From NCBI GenBank assembly GCA_018907035.1, contig JACCIC010000177.1:1-64000 (forward strand): a stretch of 64,000 nucleotides of DNA, written 5' to 3'. The DNA comes from Sycobia sp. Sy_11. Taxonomy: Eukaryota > Arthropoda > Insecta > Hymenoptera > Epichrysomallidae. Under the pieces are notes generated by a model. That model did no database searches. It was not told the DNA's origin and was given only the letters and a program-made list of their open reading frames with translations. Shown piece after piece: positions 33,803 through 45,299 of the stretch; position 1 is the first letter of the stretch; each line of letters starts with the position of its first letter. A program made the translations under genes and the position numbers.

Positions 33803-34459
33803 TTGGGAATGGATACGAAGAGAGTGTATCGTGCAGAGAAAACTTCTAGTCGTTCATCTAGAACTAGAAAACGTTTTTTGCAGGGAAACAGATTCACTGA
33901 CGAAGGAGGCACTGGTAACACGAATACGTCAGCAGCAAAATTGAAAAAGTCTAACGATCCGAGTTTTGATATGAAAGCTGTTAATATTGATGGTTATTCT
34001 TTTATTCATTTTTTACTGTGTTTTCAATGCTCTCACAGTGGGCAGTGTGTTCTGAAACCGATCTACAAAGATCTAACAAAAACGGAATTGCTGGAGAGAT
34101 ATTTGGGAAGAAACTTTCAAAATAACAATGAGTGTTTCAACTCAACAATTTGGGCTATGGCTCCAGCATGTTTATAATGGAAAAAAATCGTTCAAATTGC
34201 ATGCCTCATTACTGCCTGCATTTTCAATGAAGGATTCAGCCCACTTTTGAAAATAATGGAAATTATGGGCCTGAAAATCGGCCAAACCGCCATGCAGTTC
34301 GCCAATATGCGCGACCAACAGCGTATCGTTCGAGAGAACCGCCACTCGACTGAGGCTACTAAGGAGAGCAGAACTCAAAAAAATCAGGCTCAATTAGATG
34401 AAAATACTCGCCTGGAACAAGTTGAAGGCATATTGTATGGCCCAGGCATCACTGATTGA
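33803..34459 (+). pseudogene. Mutator-like transposase, internally deleted
   Basis: One frame of 219 codons with a single in-frame TAA at 34175-34177. The N-terminal ~60 residues are basic ('SSRSSRTRKRFLQGNRFTD') with 'NIDGYSFIHFLLCF', like the start of arthropod Mutator-type transposases. They join directly to C-terminal blocks: 'LKPIYKDLTKTELLERYLGR', 'NNECFNSTIWAMAP', 'ACIFNEGFSPLLKIMEIMGL', and the closing 'LYGPGITD', which resembles the family's 'YG.GI.D' ending. The central catalytic region (DDE domain) is absent, so no active enzyme is possible. Assignment rests on recalled family patterns; a profile search for the Mutator-like transposase domain would decide it. Confidence 0.6.
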
Positions 34460-34771
34460 GCGTAAGATAATTTTCTCTACGATTTTTCACTTACGAAAAT
34501 TTTAAACGCGTTTTTCTCAAAACACCGTTTTCAAGTACCGTGGTCGTGAAAACTAAAAAACTATTAAACTGATCCTTACGAAATTTTGAACACATATTAT
34601 ATATGTTTGTATTAACCTTCCTAACTACAGTCAACTTAAAATTTTAATTCTAACTATATTTTTATTACAAAAAAAGGCAGAAAAAAAGCAATTTTTTTTT
34701 CTTTCGTATTATAGCCGCCATTTTGTTGATTTTGCACGTACATAAAATATTCTAGTTAGATCGGTTTCTGG

Positions 34772-35077
34772 AGTCATACCAGAGATGAACTGAGATTACC
34801 AGGGCCCATGTAAATCAATGGTTCGAAATTGGCGCTACAGCCCACTGTGGTAGGTACCCGAACAAAGTCCGTCTACAATCTCGATTATCGATAAATGTAG
34901 CGCATTGCTGAGAAATGTCCTATTCGGCCATTTTATGTATAATATAATTAAGGCATTACAGCAATGAAAGAGAAACGGCGGGTTCGAGTATAGACTGTTA
35001 TTAAAAGGAGGGGCATGGTGGCAGGCAGGCACCATGGAAGGACCGAGGCGAAAGAGGAAAGAACTGCGCGTATATAC

Positions 35078-35120
<43 letters not shown>

Positions 35121-35578
35121 CATATAAGAAATGTGTGCACTAATTCTTTCCTCTATTTCGGCAAATGTGTGTTTGTGTGGATGGGTGAAGAACATAAAGA
35201 TAAGAATTATTCGCGCATTCATATTAAAATTGACATATAGACGTATTGACGCACAGTTGTTTTCTTTTTCGCTCGGTCCTTCACTTCCCCTACTGCCCCT
35301 CTTCGGCATCGCATCGGCCTGCCACGTTGCCCCTCCCCTTAACAGCAGTCTGGACACGCGCCCGCTATTTCTCCTTCTTTGCTGTAATGTCTTAATTATA
35401 TATTGTATATAAAATGTCCGAATAGCTATTCGGACATTTTTCAGCAGTGCGCTACATTTATCGATAGTCGAGTTTGCAGACGGACCTTGTTCATGATTCT
35501 GCCGCAAAATCTGGCGCTGTCACGTAACCAACGTTGCCTATGTCTCTGGCAACCTCGGTTCATCTCTGGTCATAGTGA
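34772..35578. mobile_element. long-terminal-inverted-repeat (foldback-type) element
   Basis: Imperfect inverted arms of about 280-330 bp (about 34772-35055 and 35245-35578) around a centre with (TA)n (35078-35115). The ends share 'ACCAGAGATGAAC'; internal landmarks 'CCGTCT', 'ATCGATAAATGTAGCGCA' and 'CATTACAGCAA' are mirrored. No transposase is encoded; frames here are shadows of the arms. The right arm carries an extra small palindrome (AATGTCCGAATAGCTATTCGGACATT near 35413). Probably a non-autonomous DNA transposon. Confidence 0.75.
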
Positions 35579-35833
35579 ATATACAACTATTTGATTTTTT
35601 TGTTTCAGACCATCCGTCGGCAAGTTTTACGACCACGACAACGTTGCCTACATTTTGAGGTGTTGGCTTTGATCATATTTTACATATATAAAAAATGTAT
35701 AAAATAAATAAAAAAATTTTTTATGAGAATGTATTTATTAAGCATTTCAAATCCTACATCCATATCTTCAATTGGATTCTCAGAAAAATTTCACAAAAAT
35801 AGCGTTTTTGCGAGGGTCTAAAGTAGAATACTG

Positions 35834-37170
35834 CCTTACTTGACATTTACATCCTTGCCGACGTTCGTGTTCTATAATAAAAATTATATTATAATAATTC
35901 TCGCGCGGATTTTCTGAATTTATTTCTTTCGTATTTAAATGATATTTAGTTATTAGAATACATTTGATGATAATTATTATTATAACAAATCAATTTAATT
36001 AATACAAATTAACGATAATAATAAACAATAGTAGTTATTGTAACAAGTTGTAATAAGAATCAAATAATAATTAATTAAGTATTCAACTCTTTCCGACTCT
36101 GAATATTTTATTATAATAATAATAATTATTATTATAATTGCACACAGCAATTACGATTATATTAACCAGAATTAATTATATATTTTTGTTCTTTAGGACG
36201 TTCGCACTTTTATGCGTGTATTCTCATAATATTTACTTGCACGTCATTCTTTGATTAACGTCACAATTCTTTGATTAGCGTGCTGTATATGAAATAATAT
36301 ATAAAGTGCCAAAAATGACACTTTCATATTATTTAATAAAAATGGGGTATTCGATATACGGTGACGAATGTCTTTGCTGCCTCCCAACTTCGTTAGTGCG
36401 GGGAGCGCGGGGGCACGGGACATCTTTTTGACGCTGGCTGTCGCGAGGCTGCGGATATCTCTCGCGAAGCGCTCGCGTTAACCCTCTGCTATCCCTTGGC
36501 CTTTGTTCGCGAGGCAGTTACGTTTAATACATGCAATCGTATTGTTTTTAAGATTGCGCGTTTGACCGCTAATCGAGAACATTGTTCGATTATTTAAATT
36601 TTGGAAACTTTAATTATTACGAATTAAAATTTTGCGCGTATTAGGCTGTATCGGTAATACAGCCTGATCGTCGCAATTTTAATAAAATACTTGTTCTGAC
36701 CAAGAAAAAATTAATGCAAATCATTGTTATTTATAGTTTGATCTAAATAATGTTCTATCATTAATAAATATTTATTTAAGGAAACAATCTGAATATGTAA
36801 ATTTCTTATTTCCAAATTAAGTAATTTATTATTGAAAACGAAAATATTTTTTTTAGATTATAAGAAACATTATTATTATAAACCTGAATTTTTGATTATT
36901 ATTATAAACCTGACCATTATTATTATAAACATATTTATCATGAAATCTATTATCAATGTGTACCGGAAATATATTTGATTTCTGGCATCTAATAAGAAAA
37001 GTAAGTTCTTTAAGAGTTACAATTTTTAAATTCATTTTTATTCATTTTGAACAATTATCTTTAATAATACTACCATACGTAGAATAAATTTCTCTAAAAT
37101 AAACGTGTTTTTTAAAATATTTTCTAGAAGTTAAATACAATTTTGAAAATATGTTTTATAATCGAATATA
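35834..37170. other. unclassified intron DNA
   Basis: AT-rich, with a GC-rich island at about 36365-36530 (includes 'GCGCGGGGGCACGGGACATC' and clustered CGCGAAG). Near 36865-36930 a TTATTATTATAAACCTGA unit is repeated about three times. No gene is recognised. Confidence 0.45.
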
Positions 37171-37216
37171 ACACACACACTCACACACACACACACACAC
37201 ACACATACACATATAT

Positions 37217-37273
<57 letters not shown>
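37171..37273. repeat. (CA)n followed by (TA)n microsatellite
   Basis: CA-rich run to about 37206, mixed to 37225, then TA to 37273, directly adjoining the mariner end at 37274. Confidence 0.95.
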
Positions 37274-37276
<3 letters not shown>

Positions 37277-38224
37277 AGTGTACAAGTAAGTTTTCAGCGT
37301 TTATCAAAAGCTGGCGCCACCTGTGGATTCGGACGGAAATATCCGACCTCGTATGTTACATTTGAAGGTTGTATATCTCTCAAGAACTTTGCAGCATTAT
37401 ATTTGAACATTTCTTTAGGTGTCGTTTATTTTACTGATCAAAATCATGACAAAATCAAAATCCAAATCCAGCCAAATGAATGTTATTTGCTGCAAATGCT
37501 GCTGTTATTCTTTTATATGACGAAAAGTGACGCTGGAGCCTATCGTTTTATTTTATTTTATTTATTTATTATTTATTAATTTAGGGCTCTTCGGAAATTT
37601 TAGGACGCTAGTCATTCAAACAATTCGAAAGTGGTGGTTTTGAAGTTAAAGGCATGAATTATTTCGGAAAGTTGATAAGCTTTGAAAACGTGGAATTAGA
37701 TGCTTTACTGGCTGATCATCCGATTCAGGGGTGAGAAGATAAAGATGATTGAAGAGATGTCAAATTCAAGGGTACGGTGTGCCGTTACGCGAGAACGTAA
37801 TTTAGCGGCTCAACCTGCATCATCGTGTGGGGAAAGCTCACCAGCTCGACCAACAACGATGAACGGGTAGCTTAAGCTTGTGGACCATCCCTGATATGAC
37901 GAGAGCACTCTACGTGTGATAAATGAATGAAAACACTGAATTACAGTACTTCGTACCGAGAACAAAGAACGTCGTAAAACTTTGTCGATTCGATCTAAAG
38001 GCGTGCGTCTGCGAAAGCTTAAGAGTCGAAACTGAGAAACCACGACGTAGCGGACTATTCAGCCACGATTATCGCTTCTATCCCTTCTGAGCGCACGCGT
38101 CACAGCATGCAGCGGATCGCAGTGACTCAGGCTCTCGATGTTCTTTGTTCCTCTGCATAGACTAAAGAGTATTCATGTTGCCGTAATAAAAGCTTAAATT
38201 CAAGAAATTTACTTGTACACCCAA
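37274..38224 (+). mobile_element. mauritiana-type mariner relic, deleted
   Basis: A 951-bp element between TA pairs. Its ends TTGAGTGTACAAGTAAG and CTTGTACACCCAA form inverted repeats; 'TGTACAAGTA' is the Mos1-like terminus. The interior is a badly decayed N-terminal transposase: 'LLLFFYMTKSDAGAYRFIL' near 37500-37555, then 'QFESGGFEVKGMNYFG' and 'FENVELDALL' near 37620-37710. The catalytic half is missing or unrecognisable. It lies 87 bp upstream of the NOS exon at 38312. A sister relic is at 59450-60066. Confidence 0.8.
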
Positions 38225-38311
38225 TATCTATAATTATTATAACAATTATATTATCCTGGATTACACTAGTAGAATCTGTGAAATATTTAACATATTTAAT
38301 TATACTTATAG

Positions 38312-38502
38312 AGGAACTACACTGCTGCTCGAACTTAATAGCTTAAAGCAAGAGATAAAGTATAATCCAGGGGATCATTTAGGAGTTTTTGCTTGTAATC
38401 AAAGTTCTCTTGTTGATGGGATCCTTAAAAGACTTGGTAGTACAATTGATGCAGATGTTTCCGTTGAACTACAGATTCAAAAGCAAGTTCACACTCCCAA
38501 TG
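38312..38502 (+). CDS. NOS: nitric oxide synthase exon (start of FAD domain)
   Basis: A 191-nt exon between acceptor ATACTTATAG and donor G|GTACGT. It enters needing one base (phase 2) and leaves in phase 1. It reads 'TTLLLELNSLKQEIKYNPGD' then 'HLGVFACNQSSLVDGILKRL' and ends 'QVHTPN' plus the first base of Gly. The 'Y.PGDHLGVF..N...LV..ILKRL' block is the NOS-type start of the ferredoxin-reductase (FAD) domain. In the enzyme this region helps place FAD to receive NADPH electrons before FMN. The reading frame is intact, the splice sites are canonical, and the join to the 17768 exon needs no shift. It sits between a mariner relic (ending 38224) and an LTR (from 38566). Confidence 0.92.
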
Positions 38503-38565
38503 GTACGTATATATATTATAACCTATTTTTGGAGGTTACCTTACCTCGTGGTGGCACCGATACAG

Positions 38566-39413
38566 TGCGTTGATCAATAACACCTCGACCGTCGGTGATG
38601 GTGTTAAAGGGGGGAGGGGAGGAAAGTACGCCGTCAAGTTCAACACCTTCGTTAACAATGATTAGACTTGATTTCTACGTGTGCACTAAAGACAACCTAT
38701 TTATACTATTTTACACAAGCATTTTGCGACTAACCTATTAGCACCTATTCGCGGTATTAGCTACGGACTCATCCCGAGCAGGTTCTTCGACTGGGAAAAT
38801 TATACTTGCCACACGGGGCACAGGCGCAGCCATCTTGGGGCGACTGTAGGCGAGGGGAAAGAGACAAGGGAAAGGAGTCGTGATGCGAACACTACGGGAT
38901 CGGGAGGACGTCGATCACAAAAAATTCGATATATGTATAACACGGTACTCGCCGTGTCGAACGCAAAAGACATCCTCTGGGTGCAGGCTGGGGGAAGGCG
39001 GTAATCACCGCGCGGCAGGGTAGCAGAAGTGGCGACGACGCTTGGAATCGTCGCCTATGCGATAGCGACAGTCCGTCGACAGCTAGCTGTCTAGCTCGCC
39101 CGCTCCGTCGACCGAGCTGGCACGGTCGAATGTACGACCCTGGGACCTGGCTCGTCTTTTTCTTTCCTTCTTCCACTGATCTCTCTTCTTCTTCTTCTCG
39201 TTGTTTCTCGATAGGGCTTCTGATGGCAATCACTTAGCCGGGCGGCATTAACTATAGCGATTTCTAACTACTGTTACCATCACTCACCGAGTGCTGAGCT
39301 CAATCTGCTCGGCATCACGTGTCAAAGCATCGCATTGATCTCGTGCGCAATTGCTGACACGATATGTCGATAATCGAAACTCTTAATTGTGGCCGTCTAA
39401 AATGACGGTTACA
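38566..39413 (-). repeat. 3' LTR of minus-strand gypsy element C
   Basis: About 848 bp. On the minus strand it starts TGTAACCGTCATTTTAGACGG after a polypurine tract and ends near '..ATCAACGCA'. A related copy lies at 56810-57672. The distal end near 38566 is set only by where the two copies begin to match. The reverse frame at 38892-39233 is a by-product. Confidence 0.75.
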
Positions 39414-39432
39414 AACTTCCCCTCCCAAATCC
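39414..39432 (-). promoter_or_regulatory. polypurine tract of gypsy element C
   Basis: GGATTTGGGAGGGGAAGTT on the minus strand, directly before the TGTAAC of the LTR. It fixes the element's orientation and 3' end. Confidence 0.7.
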
Positions 39433-40449
39433 TAGTGGGTGGTAAACTACTAAGCCTTAATTGGCTTACTAAACGGGACGTGGGTAGGAGAGGGGACGAA
39501 CGGGGGAAATGTTTTGGTTCGCGTATCGCCCGTTCGGGATATGGTCTTAGACCTATACTGTTAAAATAAAATTAATGAAAAGAAAGAAGGATGTAGCGTC
39601 GTTTTTACACGCGCAGACGCTCTTTGTAGACATAAACTCGGAATGCTTTGTTTACATAATACTAACCTACTTAGCAACTACGGTAATTACTTATTCATTA
39701 CTAACTAAAAAGAAAAATAAAAAGGTATATTTGAATTTTACTAGTCTTATCCGATTCCTATTGTCCGTTTATCGCTTATTCTATTAACCTACGGTATCAA
39801 AGATTTATTAAAGTTTATATATTTTAATGTTCTTATACTAACCTAAGTCAAAATGAAATTTTTGTTAACCAAGAGAAAAATAATACTTAAAAATAATTCA
39901 AACCTAACATAAGAAATGCAATTTTGTGACAAAAAAACTATACTTATTTTACCCGCGTATTACATCATATAACCTATTTTTAATTCAGTTTCTTTATGCA
40001 CTAAGTGCTTAAATCTATTCTTCTACCATCTTCTGTCCGTCTTCTTCGCTCTTCGACTGGGACGTCAGGGTACTTATATTGTCATCTTTTGGTATACCTA
40101 GTGTTACCTTCGGATCTTTATTACGGATGGCATCTGGGTGAGGTGGTTCTTTCTCACCGACTCCACTGGAAACAGGGAACGTGTATATTTTTCATCCCTC
40201 GCATTTAGCCTTTAGACTGCCGGCATTTTTGTCTTATAAATTGATATTTTTGATGTGCAAAATTTATACATAAAAACACCTCATATCTCTAGAGTAGCTA
40301 TCAAGGTCACAGGTGGCTCATATATGAGCCATGCCGACCGTTTAAAGGTAAAGGCGGTATCGATCAGGTTTCGGGCAAGTACCGTGAACTGTAGTGAGCT
40401 ATTGTTCGCTATTCTCTTCACTCATGCGGAATTTTGCTGTGGCGTGCCT

Positions 40450-40508
<59 letters not shown>

Positions 40509-40716
40509 CAACTAAATATAAGGGGTATATTCTTGATGACTTCTTTTATTTGTACTGCTCCTGACTATCTGTCGGGAGTGGTGTCTGAGATGGTAGGGGA
40601 CAATGATGTCTATATGTCTGGTAGGGTCTTTTATCCTATTTATCACCTGGCGAAGATGGTAGGGGAGCATTTTCTGGTTGGGGGCGAGGGAATGTGCCTT
40701 GCACTGGCGCTGTCGT
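39433..40716 (-). other. 3' non-coding part of gypsy element C
   Basis: AT-rich internal DNA between the zinc-knuckle frame and the polypurine tract, with a (TA)n run at about 40456-40504. Small frames on either strand have no recognisable domain. Confidence 0.5.
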
Positions 40717-41457
40717 CTACTTGGTCATATAAACCGCCGCTCCCGGCATCATCACCGGTTGCGTCGTATAGCCGATCGCATTCCTGATTTCATCGATTAT
40801 CTGCGCTAACGTGGCCTGACCCGTTATAGGGTATACCAGTGAGGACCTCGCCGCATTGCTGCAATCTTCCTTCCCTTCCTGACGTGCTGTTTCTTCCTTC
40901 GGTCGTCGAGTCGTCTTCACTTTCTTTCTCAACGACTGCAGTTCGCGATCGCTCTCCCCCTCCCAAGACGACCCCGGTAGGGATAACTGTCCCTGACAAG
41001 AGAAGCAGCTGTGCACGTCTTTGTAGGAGCTGCCACACCTATAGTAGAACGTGTTTCTGCGTCGATGTGGGCAGTAGAATTACTGGTGTCCCTTATCTTG
41101 ACAGTTCCAGCATCGCTTACGCGAACGGGACTTGTGCGTTGATGAAGGAAGTGGGGATGCTGGAGCTGAAGAGTGAGGTCGTTTGAGAGGCAGGCACTCT
41201 AGCGGTGACACAATCGCCAAATCCATTAAGGCAGAGACGGCGAAGCTGCTATTGGAGGGAATTATAGCCGTCTCCTTTGTTGGAAGCAGCGCCGGGTTTC
41301 TCGTGCCTGCGATTACTTCGTTTGTACTGCATCTCTTCGTATGTACTTGGAATATACTGCGGTATTCGTCCAAGCATGTGGAGAGTTGGCTTGCTGGACG
41401 CCGTAGGGCGGTAGCATGGCTGGGGTCGAGCCGGGTTTTATCAGCACCGGAGGTCAT
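40717..41457 (-). pseudogene. Gag-like zinc-knuckle frame located 3' of integrase
   Basis: Minus-strand frame broken by a stop near 41080. A Ser/Pro-rich stretch ('PHSSAPASPLPSSTHKSRSR') leads into CWNCQDKGHQ (41083-41115), then 'YYCPH', 'FYYRCG' and 'SCFSCQG' (about 40985-41075). This CCHC followed by CXXC pairs is the nucleocapsid pattern of insect Gag proteins. The tail 40717-41016 is charged and basic. In this element it lies after the integrase and before the 3' LTR, where env would be expected. It may be a third frame of this family, or gag from a second copy joined by rearrangement. Confidence 0.6.
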
Positions 41458-41488
41458 CTGGCGCTGCTTATATTTGGTGGGGATAAAT

Positions 41489-42451
41489 CTAAATAAATCT
41501 TTTCTTCCACGTCATCTTGACGGCGTCCCGGGGACTTGTGGCGGGTCCTCCATTTGCCTGTTTTCTGGGTGGCGACCGATCGTATAAATGCGCAACGGTC
41601 GCCGCGGTAAAGGCGAATATCGCCTTCTTCCGGGGTGCTGACGTAGACAATCCGTTCAGCACGGATGACTGTAGTCGTTTGCGGTTTCGGTGATCTCCGA
41701 TCCGGGGACCCAGACGATAGGGGAAATGACTAATGGAGCGGATTTGTTGTCCGGACGTGTACGGGATAGCATCCGCTGGTGTCCGATGAACAATAATCTT
41801 CCTGCGGGACGGCTCCAACGGACCCGTTCTCTGGGAGTCGTTGCTGTCGGAGTCCGTATCGATCGTAATTCTGTCTTGCAGATCGTCATATCTTTCTGTG
41901 AAAAGATTATAAATTAAATCCGTATCCTTTACCATCTTCTTAACGGGACGTCTTAGCGGCTGATATGGCTCTATAGGGATTGGGTGGAAGGAATCATTCT
42001 GCTCGTTCTTATCTGATGGAGAGTTGTTCGTGACTAGCAGAGATCGGCTTCATGACCATCGGTCGTTGCTCATCAACGTCGATTTCTTGGGTTGAACCAA
42101 GGCTAAACCCATTGAAATCGGTTTGAGCTCAAAATCTTCCACCTCTTTTATGGCATCTGCCACATTGGTCATTGACATCTGCTCTTCTGCCGGTATATTC
42201 CCGGCAAGATGTCCTGTTGCGCATTTCTTCGGTATCTCCTGGTCGGAGACCATATGATCGGGGGTATGCGTGCCCCGGGTTTGCGCAATGCGGTGCTCTC
42301 TATTGAGCGACGTAAGCCTCAACGGCGTCCTATTGCTCTGAACATCTTGGATTGTAGCTGTAGCAAGAGATGGAGGATCGTTAGGAGAGTGATATTGCTT
42401 TATGTAAGAAACATGTATTTTCGTTCGCCTCCTGTTGACTGCATCCTCCAA
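41489..42451 (-). pseudogene. gypsy element C: integrase tail and linker, broken
   Basis: Minus-strand 'VIYELEDAVNRRRTKIHVSY' near 42390-42450, the usual C-terminal module after a Ty3 integrase core, then a hydrophilic stretch to 42050. After a break it continues as 'MVKDTDLIYNLFTERYDDLQ' with an acidic run ('DTDSDSNDS') at 41935-41800. It is interrupted by stops and at least one frameshift. No catalytic motif is present. Its relation to the zinc-knuckle frame downstream is unclear. Confidence 0.5.
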
Positions 42452-42713
42452 TTCATAAATAACAGGAGAAATTCTCTTTATGACGCGACATGGGGCTATC
42501 TATTTCGGTGCGCATTTGGCCGAAATGTTGTCGGAACCACACGATAATACGTGATTACGTCGACATACCAAGTCATCGGTGTTGACTAGGGAGTAAATGG
42601 ATGATAACCGTTTCATACGGTTCAGCCAGTCTTCTTGTGTCAGGGATCTTATATTCACATTTTTATTGTGTGTATTGCGGTACGTGGGTCCTTCTCTTGA
42701 ATTGCATCCAAAG

Positions 42714-43526
42714 TTACGGAATGAAGGCAATATCTACGCACCTGCATCTACGGATGTATTTGCTGCAAAGGCAAATTCTTGAAGGTGGAAGTCCCAATGT
42801 CGGCGATCTTTTCCGATTAAGATTGAGATCATTGATTTGATGATCCTGTTGACTCTCTCCATTGGGGTTGCTTGCGCGTGATACGGAGCACGTGTTACAC
42901 ATCCAGTTTTTGTCTTTAACGAAATTGTTCGCAAATTCGGTACCATAATCAGTTATTAAAAATTTCGGGCAGCCCTATTTGAATATTATGAGCTCCTCTA
43001 CGGCTTTGACGATGTTTTGTCCTGTAGCCTTACGCAACGTTTTCACCTCTATGTATTTGGTGAAAAGGTCTTCAAAAATCAGCAAATATTTATGCTGCCC
43101 TTTGCTCGGGAGAAGAGCTGCCATAATATCGGCTACCATACTTGTCCTGGGGCCTTCGATATTTCTTTGTAGCATTAGTCCAGCTGGTGATTGCTGTGAT
43201 ACTTTGTGGAATTGGCATTTCGAACTTCTCGAAAGTGTTAGCGGCGACGAGTATATCATCCATTTAAATAGGGACAGTTGCCACTGTGGCCCGAAAACAA
43301 GGTCCATGCCTCGCTGGAAAGTTTTATATATGGGCCTTGACCATATTCTCGCTGGTCTGGTGAGTATTCCAAGAATGAGTTTTAATATGTCTGATTTAAT
43401 AAACTGCGCTGCTTCGTTAAACAGTGTTTCTTGATTCAACTCTGTATAAAGACTATGGACCCGCTTCTCTTCGGTTTCGACGGATGAGCCTGATGTATCA
43501 GGGTTCGCCATGGTTCTTTTTTTTGG

Positions 43527-43559
<33 letters not shown>

Positions 43560-43565
43560 ATACAT
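42714..43565 (-). pseudogene. gypsy element C: Gag start fused to RT and integrase
   Basis: The minus-strand frame opens with a Gag-like N-terminus ('MANPDTSGSSVETEEKRVHS' near 43450-43512). It passes into an RT palm ('DLVFGPQWQ' near 43290) with a MDDILVAANTFEKF catalytic box in another frame near 43215-43255. Without the thumb or RNase H it then goes straight to the integrase ('CQFHKVSQQSPAGLM', 'KYLLIFEDLFTKYIEVKTLR' near 43020-43100, 'TDYGTEF' near 42925, 'ATPMERVNRIIKSM' near 42840). Two internal deletions (gag to RT, RT to integrase) and several frameshifts make it inactive. In 'TDYGTEF' the usual DNG reads DYG. Confidence 0.72.
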
Positions 43566-43640
43566 ACATATCCGGCGTAATCGCTGGACGCAACACCCGC
43601 AACCTTAAGTCGATGGTTGGGGATTGAAATGAACCCATTC
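43526..43640. repeat. (TA)n plus 'CGGCGTAAT' flank
   Basis: A TA run (43526-43558) is followed by 'GATACATACATATCCGGCGT' and 'AATCGCTGGACGCAAC'. The same arrangement, with small changes, follows the TA run at 54941-55025. Confidence 0.7.
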
Positions 43641-44066
43641 AACCTTTGAAAAATTGTTGAAAAACCTTTCAAAAATTGAGTTCCTTTAGTACAAGTATCA
43701 ACTTCCATTTCTTTGGGTCGCCTCGGTGTTCTCCTTTTGATCGGTGTCATTCTTAGCTACCCCATTTTCAATAAGTACGTATCGAATCGTAGCAAAAGTT
43801 AGCATTGTATATTTAAATTTATCAGGCGGATTGTGACATAATATGCTCTTAATTCTATAATATTAAGTATTCTTATTCAAAACATAAAGTAAATATTTGA
43901 CGTATTGACGCTGTAGTTTAGTAATCCGTTTTTTTTTTGTATTTTGTATGATTTTCGATTTTTTTCTTTGTCGAATATGTATAGATATGCATATATATAT
44001 ATATACATATGCTCATATCTCTACATACTCTTTTAGTTAGATCGCCAGTTATGCGTATAGTCGGGG
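43641..44066. other. AT-rich spacer between two gypsy elements
   Basis: Probably the 3' untranslated end of element B. No LTR or polypurine tract was found, and there is no recognisable frame. Confidence 0.4.
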
Positions 44067-45299
44067 CTATTGCTTTGTTTCAACGTTTCTCGCGTCATTA
44101 TCAATATAAGATATCCGTAGTATGTTCGCGTGAACAATTTTTCCGCCCTTTTTATACTGAATTTTTACGTTCTTTTTCCCGATGATTTCTAATACACGAA
44201 ACGGACCGGAATATTGATTCGATCGTTTCGCGTGATTCGGTTCACTTAGTAAGAAAACATAATCGCCTACTCTAAATTTTACTTCTTTCACATGTCGGTC
44301 GTATAGTGTCTTTGATTTCTCTTTCTATTCGATAAGGTTATCGTATCCTAATCTCTTTATCCCCGTTAATCTAATTACTAATTCCTTCACGTAACCCTGG
44401 TATGTTGGGACCAAATCTTCTTTACGTAGTGGATCGTTGAAGGGGAGTCTAGCTAATCTGCCGAAGAGTACTTCAAACGACGTATGCTTCGTACCTTCTT
44501 GTACGCATGTATTACAATTCAGCATCGCTATTTCCACCCATTCGTCCCATTCGGAGTCCTTCTCCGTGTATTGTTTCAATAAATCTCGATGAGAAAAAAA
44601 ACATGATGGGACCGTTCTAAAGACCAGTTAGATTGAGGATGGAAAGCCGTTGTCCTGACCTTCTTTATCCTGAATCTCTTTGCAACCCGCTGTATAAGAC
44701 TACTCAAAAAATTTCTACCTTGATCTGTAAATATTACTTTCGGAGCTCCGTAGATAAAAATACACCTCTTTATAAATGCGTCGGCAATTATTGACGCTAC
44801 AGCATTGGGCAGCGGGACAGCTATGCAATACTTGGATAATTGATCCTGTACCGTTAGGATATATTCATTTCCGATTCTTGTTTTTGGTAACGGGCCCACT
44901 ATATCAAGGGCTATTTTCTCGAATGTAGTACCTGGAATATCAGTAATCACCATGGGTTGCCTTGTTTTTACACGTACAAGTTTCTTCAATCGGCAGTCTA
45001 TACATTGCTGGATGCGTCTCTGTATACCTGCCTTTAAATTATCTCAGTAATAATCCTGTCTAATACGGTGATAAGTTTTTGAAACGCCTCTATGACCACC
45101 AACAGGTGACTTATGATACTCGTACAATATCTCATCACGGCGATCAGGTAGGACAAATTTCCAAGTCACTTTACAAATTATTATCTTTATACCCGTGTCT
45201 TTAAATTGGTTTAAGAAAATACCTAAAACTTCGCACCATTCTAACCCTTCTATGTCTGGCGCGTGAGCTATACTGAAGTCCTCAATTTTTTTTTCTAAA
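44067..45299 (-). pseudogene. gypsy element B integrase
   Basis: Minus-strand integrase. The HHCC finger is 'HKSPVGGHRGVSKTYHRIRQ' with 'QCIDCRLKK' at about 45000-45125. The core has D ('ALDIVGPLP' near 44890), D ('FTDQGRNF' near 44725) and E ('SNWSLERSHH' near 44630). The downstream 'EWDEWVEIAMLNCNTCVQEG' lies at 44480-44550, and the C-terminal 'KFRVGDYVFLLSEPNHAKRS..YSGPFRVLEI' module at 44170-44285. In the E box the usual NG reads NW. Breaks near 44576, 44300 and 45045 mean no complete enzyme. It follows RNase H and a long tether. Confidence 0.85.

Larger units (their letters stand above)
33359..35833 (+). mobile_element. Mutator-like element, internally deleted, with nested insertion
   Basis: Bounded by inverted ends CAGTATTCTACTTTA (33359-33373) and its complement (35819-35833). 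It encodes the two ends of a Mutator-like transposase, joined with the middle missing (33803-34459). Its 3' part is interrupted by a long-inverted-repeat element at about 34772-35578. I see no target duplication at the outer ends, so the boundaries rest on the inverted repeat alone. Confidence 0.55.
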
